Below are positions 55,909 through 63,214 of a DNA stretch of 64,000 bases, one piece after another. The stretch covers positions 19,870,082 through 19,934,081 of the forward strand of contig NC_067207.1 in NCBI RefSeq assembly GCF_026262505.1, written 5' to 3'. Position 1 is the first letter of the stretch, and the number at the start of each line of letters is the position of its first letter. Source of the stretch: Trichomonas vaginalis G3 (taxonomy: Eukaryota > Parabasalia > Trichomonadida > Trichomonadidae). The notes beneath the pieces were generated by a model. That model was not told where the DNA came from. It saw only the letters and a program-made list of their open reading frames with translations, and searched no databases. The translations under genes and the position numbers were made by a program.

Positions 55909-56765
55909 TTACAATACTGCGATGGTAGAGTTTAAGAGTTGTGCTTCAATGTAGAGACAGTCCTTATGGTCTGGAGGCAAGAACACTGGACATTTATGGT
56001 CATGAGTGGAGAACATGTCTATCCAAAACTCACGATTGAAGCCAGTTAATTTATAGTATTTAGGGTTAGGAAGTGGTGAAGTTCTTGTATGACCAATGAA
56101 CTCATTTTCAACTCCTTTACTTAAGTTTGAATATAATATAGCTTGCTTTCTATCCCAAATGCCAGGTGTTACAATCTTTGAAAATTCATTTTTCCTCGGA
56201 AGCATTGCATCATAATTGAAAACATTCTTAAATCATCACTTGGTTCGGAGATTTGAAATCTTATACGTAATGGATTTTTTTTCTCTTTAGCGACTTCATT
56301 GAATGGTGAGAATACAATGAATTGACAGTCATGAGTTCCATCTTCATTTTCATTAAATTCATAATGAAAGTCTATAAGTTGTGGCTGACTACCTTCTTCT
56401 TTCAGTTGTGCAAGAAACTCACGTAAAGGCTGTAAAGTTTGTACTTCAATGTTGAACTTTTTCTCGAACATCTCATTAAATGAAATCATACATTGCAACA
56501 ATGTTGTATCGTCTTTAAAGTATTTGTATATGTGAATGTTTTGGGCGCTTAAAGACTGTTCGTCATTTTCTATCTCGACTTGAAGTATAAAGTCAACCTT
56601 TCTGAAAGCACGTGTTATATACATAGATGTTATGCCAATGTACTTCTCTTCATTTATGTTCACAATCCAGTCTGTTGGAAACTTAAACGTTACTCTGTTC
56701 CCCTTTATTTTGACGTCAGGGTTTTCACTACTGAACGCAACAGATAAAGGTATTTGTCTATACAT
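55909..56765 (-). pseudogene. penton-like paralogue 1, E3 copy, broken
   Basis: Copy of 9420-10277 opening MYRQIPLSVAFSSENPDVKI and closing LYIEAQLLNSTIAVL. Convergent with the polymerase gene, divergent position to the capsid block as in E1. Broken. Confidence 0.6.
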
Positions 56766-56789
56766 TTAGTTCGGATAAAAATAAACCAT

Positions 56790-57029
56790 TTACTCTTTCT
56801 TTGCTTCAGCTTCTTCTCTAGCTTTCTTTGCCAGCAAACGTGGGTTCTTTTGTCTTCCAGCAGCTAATGCAGCAAGTTGTTTTTCACTAAGTTTTCTCTT
56901 TGGTCTCTCTGGCTTTTGTTCTTGTTTTTGTTCCTTCAGTTCGGATAAAATTTGCTCACGAATTTCTTTCTTCAATGCTTCAACATCTATGACACCTTGG
57001 GTCTTGTCCGTAGGGCTTGTCTGAGTCAT
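56790..57029 (-). CDS. 79-residue Lys-rich basic protein, E3 copy
   Basis: Open copy, starting MTQTSPTDKTQGVIDVEALK at ATG 57029; further in-frame sequence upstream lies in the divergent promoter and is ignored. Helix rich in Lys/Gln/Glu, the basic block PKRKLSEKQLAALAAGRQK, and a short Lys/Ala/Glu tail. Possible DNA-condensing particle protein. Divergent from the gene at 57075. Confidence 0.55.
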   Translation of the reverse strand: MTQTSPTDKTQGVIDVEALKKEIREQILSELKEQKQEQKPERPKRKLSEKQLAALAAGRQKNPRLLAKKAREEAEAKKE

Positions 57030-57074
57030 TTGATTGCAGATAAAAAACAAAATTAAAACTTTAACCGATGTAAA

Positions 57075-57509
57075 ATGAGCTTGTCAAAATCAGAGCGAGA
57101 GTCTATTATATTAAATGACGCAAGAGGAATACAACATCCTTTCTATTACGTAAGTCAGAGTAAAGATGGTAAAATATACGTAAGAAAAAGAAAGGTACCA
57201 TTAGCGAATGCAGAGAGCGACAACATTAAGGTGCATGGCAAGGGTGAAGTCCATGAAGTCCATATAAAACCTTCTGTTCAAACTGAGCCACCAAAAGAAC
57301 AAGAAGAAAAGAAGCCAGATGTACTTTCAATAACGAACCAAGAGCTTATTGCAAAGTTCGTGAATTTCATTGAAAAACAAACCGAGTCAAAGAACCCTGA
57401 CCCGCCAGTGAAAGAAGTTGAGACAAAAGAGAATGTACAGTTCATTGAAAATGTCAAGAAACAACTTCCACCACGAATGCCAAGAAGAAGAGTGAGAATA
57501 ATGAAGTAA
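57075..57509 (+). CDS. 144-residue Lys-rich capsid-block protein, E3 copy
   Basis: Orthologue of 8650-9078. Here the linker around residues 50-62 reads HGKGEVHEVHIKP and lacks the GC-rich double hairpin. Helical block NQELIAKFVNFIEKQ and basic tail PRRRVRIMK conserved. Directly upstream of the capsid gene. Confidence 0.6.
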   Translation: MSLSKSERESIILNDARGIQHPFYYVSQSKDGKIYVRKRKVPLANAESDNIKVHGKGEVHEVHIKPSVQTEPPKEQEEKKPDVLSITNQELIAKFVNFIEKQTESKNPDPPVKEVETKENVQFIENVKKQLPPRMPRRRVRIMK

Positions 57510-57536
57510 ATAGATATTTTTATCTGAAGTAAATAC

Positions 57537-59111
57537 ATGCAGAACGAACAGCTAAACGAATTTACTCCAGCAGAGCATATTCATCAGATTCGCTCATATT
57601 TCGATATCATAGACAATGCAGTTCAAATTGGTGACACTAATAGAAAATATTCTGACGCAAAGATTCCATCACAACCTGGAACTGCTAAAGATAACACATG
57701 GGTAACATTCAATCTCTCACCTCCTGGTGAAAATATGTTGGACCTTTACAATACATTCATTACGTATAAAATGGAAGGTCAATTTATTGTAGATAAAGAA
57801 ATTGGTTCAGGTTCCAATAAAACAAACCCACCAGGATTTTGGATTGGTTTCGATGACGCTTTCTATGCAGTTGCTGGATATCAAATCCTTGCAAATGGTC
57901 GTATCGTATATTCTCAAGACAACGCAAGAGAAGAAGCATATATAACTTCAAACTCACAAACTACCGAACAAATAAAGAAAGTAGATGTTTTCTCAAAGAC
58001 TCGACATGAAGATGTATGGAGTCATTCGGGAACATGCAGAACAGGACAAATTGTTAGTGGTCCAATTACAGCAGGAAAATCATTTGATTTTAAGCTTCGT
58101 TTAAGAATTCCTGTTAGAAAGTTTTTACCATTAGAAGCTATAAGATTTATTCCAGCTTTTGCAGGAAACATTCAGCTTAAAGTAAAGTTCAGTAGCGACG
58201 CCTTACAATGCACATCTATATCTGTAAATGATATCATTGCTTTCAATCCAACTCTTAAAGTTGCATTTGCTTCAGATTCAAATCCACCGACAAATAAATT
58301 TGTTCCATGGAATGAACCATTCACTATGATAACGAAGGCAGTAGAAGCTAGTGGAACAGTTACTATTACAACTGTAACCCAGCAACTATTTCGAACAAAG
58401 ATGGATTTTAATGAATGTTTCATTCATCCAAAGTCATTCTCTTTAGACCCTAACATTTATACAGAACTTGTAGAACATTATACAAACGAGGCTTTATGTT
58501 TTCCTGTTAAAGTTATGGATTGGATTCCTATGGACGGTTCATTCTCAAAGAATACAGATAGTTCAAGTGCAACATTTACAGCAGCTTATACGCCTATTAA
58601 TGTTAAAAGTATTTGGGCACTATTTAGAAAGAAAGACAACTATTATGTTAATTTTGAGAACCCTAAGTTTAAATATCTTCAGCTTTCCATGGGAGCTTAT
58701 GGAAATATGCCTGCAGAACCTGAAAAATCATATGGACCTGTATTTTATGAAATGGTTGCGAACGCTTGCAATACAAACAATGATATGATTGGATTTAATG
58801 AAGATGTTATGAGGTCATTGGTGGATGATGGTAGTGTGGAACATAAATGGGATAGCTATGACAACACACATTTCTTATGTGGTTTTCCAACAGAAGTGGA
58901 CTTTTGCTTCCAACAAGGTCAAACATCTACTGCTCCAATAACATACAAATTGTCTGTTAAAGGACCTATTGAACTAGCAACTGAAAACGTACCAAAGCCA
59001 CTTATTGGATTTATGAGGGATTGTTGCTTTGCCATTCAGGTGCGTGCTAATGGCATCCCCATAATAAGATTAGATGACTATAACTTAGCCACGGACGACA
59101 GTGAGGAATAA
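57537..59111 (+). CDS. major capsid protein, E3 copy
   Basis: 524 residues, open, only a few residues from the E2 protein (29200-30774). Start MQNEQLNEFTPAEHIHQIRS. Flanked by the Lys-rich gene and the membrane protein, 27 and 30 bases away. Assignment as double jelly-roll major capsid protein rests on length, beta-rich composition and gene order. Confidence 0.65.
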   Translation: MQNEQLNEFTPAEHIHQIRSYFDIIDNAVQIGDTNRKYSDAKIPSQPGTAKDNTWVTFNLSPPGENMLDLYNTFITYKMEGQFIVDKEIGSGSNKTNPPGFWIGFDDAFYAVAGYQILANGRIVYSQDNAREEAYITSNSQTTEQIKKVDVFSKTRHEDVWSHSGTCRTGQIVSGPITAGKSFDFKLRLRIPVRKFLPLEAIRFIPAFAGNIQLKVKFSSDALQCTSISVNDIIAFNPTLKVAFASDSNPPTNKFVPWNEPFTMITKAVEASGTVTITTVTQQLFRTKMDFNECFIHPKSFSLDPNIYTELVEHYTNEALCFPVKVMDWIPMDGSFSKNTDSSSATFTAAYTPINVKSIWALFRKKDNYYVNFENPKFKYLQLSMGAYGNMPAEPEKSYGPVFYEMVANACNTNNDMIGFNEDVMRSLVDDGSVEHKWDSYDNTHFLCGFPTEVDFCFQQGQTSTAPITYKLSVKGPIELATENVPKPLIGFMRDCCFAIQVRANGIPIIRLDDYNLATDDSEE

Positions 59112-59141
59112 AGGATGAACGTTTATTTTTAAAGCTTATAA

Positions 59142-59600
59142 ATGAGTTCTTCATCAAGCTCTCGCGAACCTTCACCATCTATGAAACAAACTTTACCAAA
59201 CGATTATGGAGCACCTATTGAATATTTCTTACGAGCTGCACAATGGCAAAGAGCAGTTTCACCAAGGTTAGGTGTTCCACCAGCTCCTGTCAAAAATAGC
59301 ATTTGGTCAAGTCCTTATATAAGATATGGTCTCCCACTAGGTTTGCTAGCTACAGCAGGAGCAGTTATGATGTTGAAAAGAAATAAAGCAAATGTTATAA
59401 ATAATACTGAAGTAGCTGAAGTTAAACAAACTCCAACACATTCGCCAAAACCAACGCCTTCACAAGCAAAACCTTCAATAACTCCTGAACCTATGGAAGT
59501 ACAAACTCCTGTTCAAAAGTCAACTCCTAAACCGACTCCAACATTTAAACCAGAACCCACGCCTCAAATAAATCGTAAAACTCCTGCGTTTCCTTACTGA
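59142..59600 (+). CDS. Pro/Thr-rich single-pass membrane protein, E3 copy
   Basis: 152 residues, open. Ser-rich start, conserved NDYGAPIEYFLRAAQWQRAV, hydrophobic LPLGLLATAGAVMMLKR (about 61-77), and a Pro/Thr/Lys tail shorter by one repeat than in E1. Likely virion-membrane or surface protein; start ATG shared by all copies. Confidence 0.6.
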   Translation: MSSSSSSREPSPSMKQTLPNDYGAPIEYFLRAAQWQRAVSPRLGVPPAPVKNSIWSSPYIRYGLPLGLLATAGAVMMLKRNKANVINNTEVAEVKQTPTHSPKPTPSQAKPSITPEPMEVQTPVQKSTPKPTPTFKPEPTPQINRKTPAFPY

Positions 59601-59648
59601 AAAAATAACGTTATTTTTATTTTATTTGAACATTTTATTTAGAGTAAA

Positions 59649-59885
59649 ATGACAAATAAAGTCACTGAAGCAATGAAACAAAAGTTTTTGGTAGAATACA
59701 TTAAATCAGGAACTATTCCAGAAGGTTTTTACATTCATACTATGAAGGATGGTAGAGTTCAGTTTAGAAAGATAAAGCAACCATTAGATAAAGAAGGAAT
59801 TTTGAGAAAGATTAAACTTCATGAGGACAACATTGCTGAACTTAAGAAGAAGTTAGAAGAGTTGGAGAAAGGAAGAGAGTTATAA
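59649..59885 (+). CDS. 78-residue protein with C-terminal coiled coil, E3 copy
   Basis: Open and nearly identical to 6266-6502 and 31311-31547. Coiled coil at residues 55-78. Function unknown. Confidence 0.65.
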   Translation: MTNKVTEAMKQKFLVEYIKSGTIPEGFYIHTMKDGRVQFRKIKQPLDKEGILRKIKLHEDNIAELKKKLEELEKGREL

Positions 59886-59900
59886 AGTAATGAATTCAAC

Positions 59901-59948
59901 GGGTGAAAAAAGAGGTGAAAAAACAGGTGAGATCTCACCACTTCACCT
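59901..59948. repeat. intergenic word palindrome (GGTGA type)
   Basis: GGGTGAAAAAAGAGGTGAAA, then ACAGGTGAGATCTCACCACTTCACC. In E1 the equivalent copy is separated from the gene by a GC-rich double hairpin that is absent here. Confidence 0.6.
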
Positions 59949-60048
59949 AAATTTATTTTTGCGCTATGTTTTCATACGTGTGAGGGTGGTGATATCATTA
60001 ATTTTTAAGTTTATTTTTATTTTACTGAAAATTTTTATTTGGATGTAA

Positions 60049-60333
60049 ATGACAGAACAAAAGCAACTCATTCGAATTCCACAGTATAACAAACATACAT
60101 TTAAACATTTATTCTTCCTTCCTGAGCATAACATGTTCTTTCAAATACATCCGAGACCAGTTGACTTTTCATTGACTGTGTATAAAGATAGAAATAGTTA
60201 TATTATTAAACCATACGATGACGAAGGTAAGTTATGTAAATTGTACGTTAAGAAGTTAGAGAAAGTTTATGGCTTCAAGTATGACTACAATAGGGTTAAC
60301 ACTGATGATGAAGATATTGAGGAAAATTTATGA
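60049..60333 (+). CDS. 94-residue end-proximal Maverick protein
   Basis: Homologue of 27757-28083, which lies at the opposite end of E1. Shares HTFKHLFFLPEHNMFFQI with HEFKNLFFVPRENTFYQI there, and an acidic C-terminus (NTDDEDIEENL). Preceded by the leader GCTATGTTTTCATACGTGTG common to both. In E1 and E2 this capsid-side slot is taken by the 144-residue gene. Function unknown. Confidence 0.6.
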   Translation: MTEQKQLIRIPQYNKHTFKHLFFLPEHNMFFQIHPRPVDFSLTVYKDRNSYIIKPYDDEGKLCKLYVKKLEKVYGFKYDYNRVNTDDEDIEENL

Positions 60334-60562
60334 GAACATTAGTGAAGTCGTTAGTGAGAACGATAGTGAGAACGTTTATTTTTACATTAGTGAGTTCGTT
60401 AGTGAAGTGAAGTGGGTGGTGGTTTTGTAAATATTTAAGGTTAAGTTAGTGTTTGTGTTTGTGTTGTAAAATATACGTTCGCGGTTTTGTAAAGTGTCAA
60501 ATTCACATATCATGGGTAAGTAGGTGCGCAGTGCCTCCGTACCCAACTAACCCATACTAACT
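60334..60562 (-). repeat. terminal inverted repeat of E3
   Basis: Tip AGTTAGTATGGGT read inward from 60562, stem-loop (60509-60549) with GGGTA/TACCC stem and CACTGCGC loop, the AATTTGACACTTTACAAAAC block, and the common TATATTTTACAACACAAAC segment. Inner part has GTTAGTGAGAACG-type short repeats. The outer flank starts GAAATC. Confidence 0.85.
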
Positions 60563-60775
60563 GAAATCAGCACCCCTATGAGAGCGCTGGCGACCGAAAC
60601 ACCACTAGTAAGATTGTGTATTAGAAACTGCTTCATACTGTGTTGAGTAAGCTTCGATATCTTTATCAGACCACCTTTAAATTAACCACTCACATTCTCA
60701 CTGTGGTCCATCTAAAATTTGTAAGCTTTATGACATAAAATTATATTATATGCAGGATCCCACCTATTACTTAAA
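60563..60775. other. short non-Maverick flank between E3 and element D
   Basis: About 210 bases, less repetitive than its surroundings. The minus strand contains a protein-like stretch (WSDKDIEAYSTQYEAV) without an intact frame, perhaps a remnant of a host gene hit by the elements. Nothing else recognised. Confidence 0.3.
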
Positions 60776-60777
60776 AA

Positions 60778-60845
60778 AAAAAAAAAAAAAAAAAAAAAGG
60801 TAGTGGGGCTCCCAGGCACTTCGTGCCTTCTAGCCCTGAGGATGA
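60778..60845 (+). repeat. element D end: A-tract plus tip hairpin
   Basis: Run of A, GGT, then AGTGGGGCTCCCAGGCACTT and CGTGCCTTCTAGCCC. Same nested stem-loop as at 36605-36645. Because both ends are preceded by the same A-tract and GGT, the true boundary could lie before or after the A run. Confidence 0.6.
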
Positions 60846-61020
60846 ATGAGTATAAATGAAATCTCAACAAAATATTTACGATGAAGTCTTGACAAAGTCT
60901 TTATGAAGAAATCTCAACAAAGTCTTTACGATGAAGTCTTGACAAAGTCTTTACGAAGAAATCTCAACAAAACATAGACAAGAAAGTTCATGAGTGTAAA
61001 TGACCCAAAAATATATTTTA

Positions 61021-61067
61021 GGGTAGAAGGGTATATCTACCCCGTTTTCTACCCTCTTTTCTACCCT
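61021..61067. repeat. intergenic word palindrome (GGGTAG type)
   Basis: GGGTAGAAGGGTATATCTACCCC, then CTACCC twice after T-rich runs. All words are of the GGGTA/TACCC kind; the centre is ATATCT rather than AGATCT. Confidence 0.6.
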
Positions 61068-61365
61068 CTTGAATTTTCATGAAATTTACACCAAAAATAC
61101 TACTAGGGTCATTTACGAAGAAATCTCAACAAAGTCTTTACGATGAAGTCTTAACAAAGTCTTTACGAAGAAATCTCAACAAAGTCTTTACGAAGAAGTC
61201 TCAACAAAGTCTTTACGAAGAAGTCTTGACAAAGTCTTTACGAAGAAGTCTCAACAAAGTCTTTACGAAGAAGTCTCAACAAAGTCTTTACGAAGAAGTC
61301 TTAACAAAGTCTTTACGAAGAAGTCTTGACAAAGTCTTTACGAAGAAATTCATGAAAATTCAAGA

Positions 61366-61411
61366 GGGTAGAAAAGAGGGTAGAAAACGGGGTAGATATA
61401 CCCTTCTACCC
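61366..61411. repeat. intergenic word palindrome (GGGTAG type, inverted)
   Basis: GGGTAGAAAAGAGGGTAGAA, then ACGGGGTAGATATACCCTTCTACCC. Inverted relative to the copy at 61021, so the two could pair with each other across 300 bases. Confidence 0.6.
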
Positions 61412-61577
61412 TAAAATATATTTTTGGGTCATTTACAAAGTCTTTACGATGAAGAACTTTACAAAGTCTCAACAAAACATTGACAAGAAAGTTCATGAGA
61501 AAGACTTTACAAAGTCTTTACGATGAAGAACTTTACAAAACATTGACAAGAAAGTTCATGAAAATTCAAGAGGTGAG

Positions 61578-61601
61578 AAAGTGTCATATAAACATCTGTC
61601 A
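61578..61601 (+). promoter_or_regulatory. 24-base leader shared with element C
   Basis: Identical to 38254-38277 and placed 37 bases before the methyltransferase ATG; probable promoter element. Confidence 0.5.
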
Positions 61602-61637
61602 CTTTTCAGGAAAAAACATTTTTATTATATATATAAA

Positions 61638-62434
61638 ATGAATTTTACAAAACCACCGTTACCCTTCTTTGGAAATAAGAGTAGATGTAAAGATATTCTA
61701 TTGAGAGAACTTAAGAAACTACCGAATGGTCTAACATTTGTAGACTTGTTCGGTGGAAGTTTCTATATATCTCATTTGTGCCATACAATATTTCCTGACT
61801 CAAAGATTATATGCAATGACTTCGACAACTATATGAACCGTCTCAAACATATACCAGACACAACAAAATATTGAAAGAGTTAAAAGAAAAGATACCTATG
61901 GTAAGATGGAACGTATACCATTAGATAAGTAATTGTCAGAGAGGTTTTGAAAAAGCAGAATATTATAGACTGGGATAGTATATCTGCTAGACTATTATAT
62001 AGTGGTGCTATAAGAGTTCATGACATTGAAACACTTATGTCAAAAGTTTTATATCTTAACTATACAAATGTTTTCAAAAGAACATAGAAAAATATATTGA
62101 GGGTATAGAGTTTGTGAGATGTCATTGGACAGAGTTGTATGAAAAATATAAAGACAAGGAAAATGTTTTCTTTATAGTGGACCCGCCGTTCTATAACACA
62201 TGGGATTTTCAATACCAAGTAGACTGGACTTTGAGAGACTCTTTAGAAACTTTAGACGTTTTACATAACCATCCATGCTTTTACTTTACATCCGATAAAA
62301 GTGGTTTGGAAAGTGTCATGAGATGGTTAGAGGACATACATGACTATGAGTTTAGATATGATAGGATAGAATATGAGAGAGGTCCTATAAACCGGAGAAA
62401 GTGTCATAACAAAGAAATTTTTATTGGTAAGTAA
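61638..62434 (+). pseudogene. D12-class (Dam-like) DNA adenine methyltransferase gene, broken
   Basis: N-terminal LPFFGNKSRCKDIL and FVDLFGGSFYISH fit the AdoMet-binding motif (FxGxK, DLFxGxG) of D12-class N6-adenine methyltransferases, and VDPPFYNTW is the DPPY catalytic motif. Such enzymes methylate adenine in short sites such as GATC. Copy is broken. First gene inside the D end. Published work reports N6-methyladenine as the main DNA modification of T. vaginalis, so an element-borne enzyme is plausible. Confidence 0.7.
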
Positions 62435-62566
62435 ATGTGGTTTGAAATAGGACTACTTGTTTTAGGTTTTTTCCATTGTGTCATTTACTTATTTGACGTG
62501 GCAGAAAGATATAGAGAATATGAAGATGAACCAATGCCTGCAAATGTTCAGTATATGTACTCGTAA
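62435..62566 (+). CDS. 43-residue single-pass membrane protein
   Basis: ATG directly after the stop of the methyltransferase gene. Residues 2-22 are hydrophobic (WFEIGLLVLGFFHCVIYLF), followed by an acidic tail ending NVQYMYS. Its position in a tight plus-strand series supports it as a real small gene; the role could be a particle membrane protein. No family recognised. Confidence 0.45.
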   Translation: MWFEIGLLVLGFFHCVIYLFDVAERYREYEDEPMPANVQYMYS

Positions 62567-62590
62567 GAGATATTTTTTATCTAATATTAA

Positions 62591-62965
62591 ATGGACGCAC
62601 AGAACTTAGCGAATGCACAGCAACCTGGACAACCAAACCCAGAGAATATTCCAAATGAAGTTAGAATACAAACTGCAATGGCAAACTATGGTCAAGTGCC
62701 AACAGATGTACAAATGCAAACTGCCATGTCAAATGACGCTGCGTTAGGTTTGCCACCATGGTATGCAAATATGAGATGGAAAGAGTTTTATACAAACCCT
62801 GAAGTGGGATATAAACAACTCTATGCAGATGACGCGAACACAGGAGTTGACCCAGAGTATGTTTTCTACCAGAGGAGAAATAGAATGTATGAGCTCCAGT
62901 TAAAGAATGCAATGGAACTCAACAGGAAACGTAAGAGACTAGGGCGATTAGATTTTTACATATAG
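62591..62965 (+). CDS. 124-residue hypothetical protein of element D
   Basis: ATG 62591. Gln/Asn/Pro-rich N-terminus with two copies of a short motif (VRIQTAMANYG, VQMQTAMSND), then an aromatic-rich middle (WYANMRWKEFY) and a basic helical C-terminus (ELNRKRKRLGRLDFYI). Placed five bases before the amphipathic virion-like gene, suggesting a structural role. Family unknown. Confidence 0.5.
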   Translation: MDAQNLANAQQPGQPNPENIPNEVRIQTAMANYGQVPTDVQMQTAMSNDAALGLPPWYANMRWKEFYTNPEVGYKQLYADDANTGVDPEYVFYQRRNRMYELQLKNAMELNRKRKRLGRLDFYI

Positions 62966-62969
62966 TAAA

Positions 62970-63212
62970 ATGGGTTTCTTCAGTAAGATAGGAAACTTCT
63001 TTCGAAATGTTGGAAGAGGTATATGGAATGGAATAAAAACCGTAGGAAGAGGAATTTGGAACGGTGTCAAAAATATTGGTAAAAGAGTAGGTCAGTTTGT
63101 TGGTATTATACCTAAAGACCCTGAACCAGAAGAACAAGCTCCTGTTATACAACAGCCTGAACCTGCACCACAGTCTAGTTGGCAACCAAATCCAACACCT
63201 CAACCGTATTAA
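62970..63212 (+). CDS. small amphipathic virion-like protein (pVI-like start)
   Basis: 80 residues. Residues 1-43 (MGFFSKIGNFFRNVGRGIWN, then a second GxIWNG repeat) form a strongly amphipathic, basic, Gly-rich helix like membrane-lytic inner capsid proteins; the rest is Pro/Gln-rich and probably extended. Similar in style to 4809-5208 (element B) and 27056-27583 (E1). Convergent with the penton-like gene, two bases apart. Role inferred. Confidence 0.55.
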   Translation: MGFFSKIGNFFRNVGRGIWNGIKTVGRGIWNGVKNIGKRVGQFVGIIPKDPEPEEQAPVIQQPEPAPQSSWQPNPTPQPY

Positions 63213-63214
63213 AA

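Larger units (their letters stand above)
39427..60562. mobile_element. Maverick/Polinton E3, one terminal repeat, lightly broken
   Basis: Colinear with E1 in reverse orientation, from the penton-like gene at the gap to the capsid-side terminal repeat (tip at 60562). About four breaks plus one 952-bp transposon inside the polymerase gene. Gene content differs from E1: it lacks KilA-N gene 2, the D5-like gene and several GC-rich hairpins, and has its own small genes at 48747 and 50144, a tRNA-like segment, and the alternative end gene at 60049. Very close to E1/E2 in sequence, hence young. Confidence 0.85.
60850..61560 (+). repeat. 25-bp tandem repeats in the subterminal region of D
   Basis: Repeats of AAGTCTCAACAAAGTCTTTA plus CGAAG in three blocks (60870-60975, 61105-61350, 61435-61560), with variants GTCTTGACAAAG. 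Two word palindromes of GGGTAG type lie among them (61021-61067 and 61366-61411, inverted to each other). Three units make 75 bases, so long open frames arise automatically. Similar words occur inverted in E1 at 16385-16500. Confidence 0.75.

Noticed and set aside
61079-61414. 111-codon open frame in the 25-bp repeat region
   Set aside because: It is the translation of tandem repeats; three units equal 25 codons, so open frames arise automatically. No domain and no homologue.
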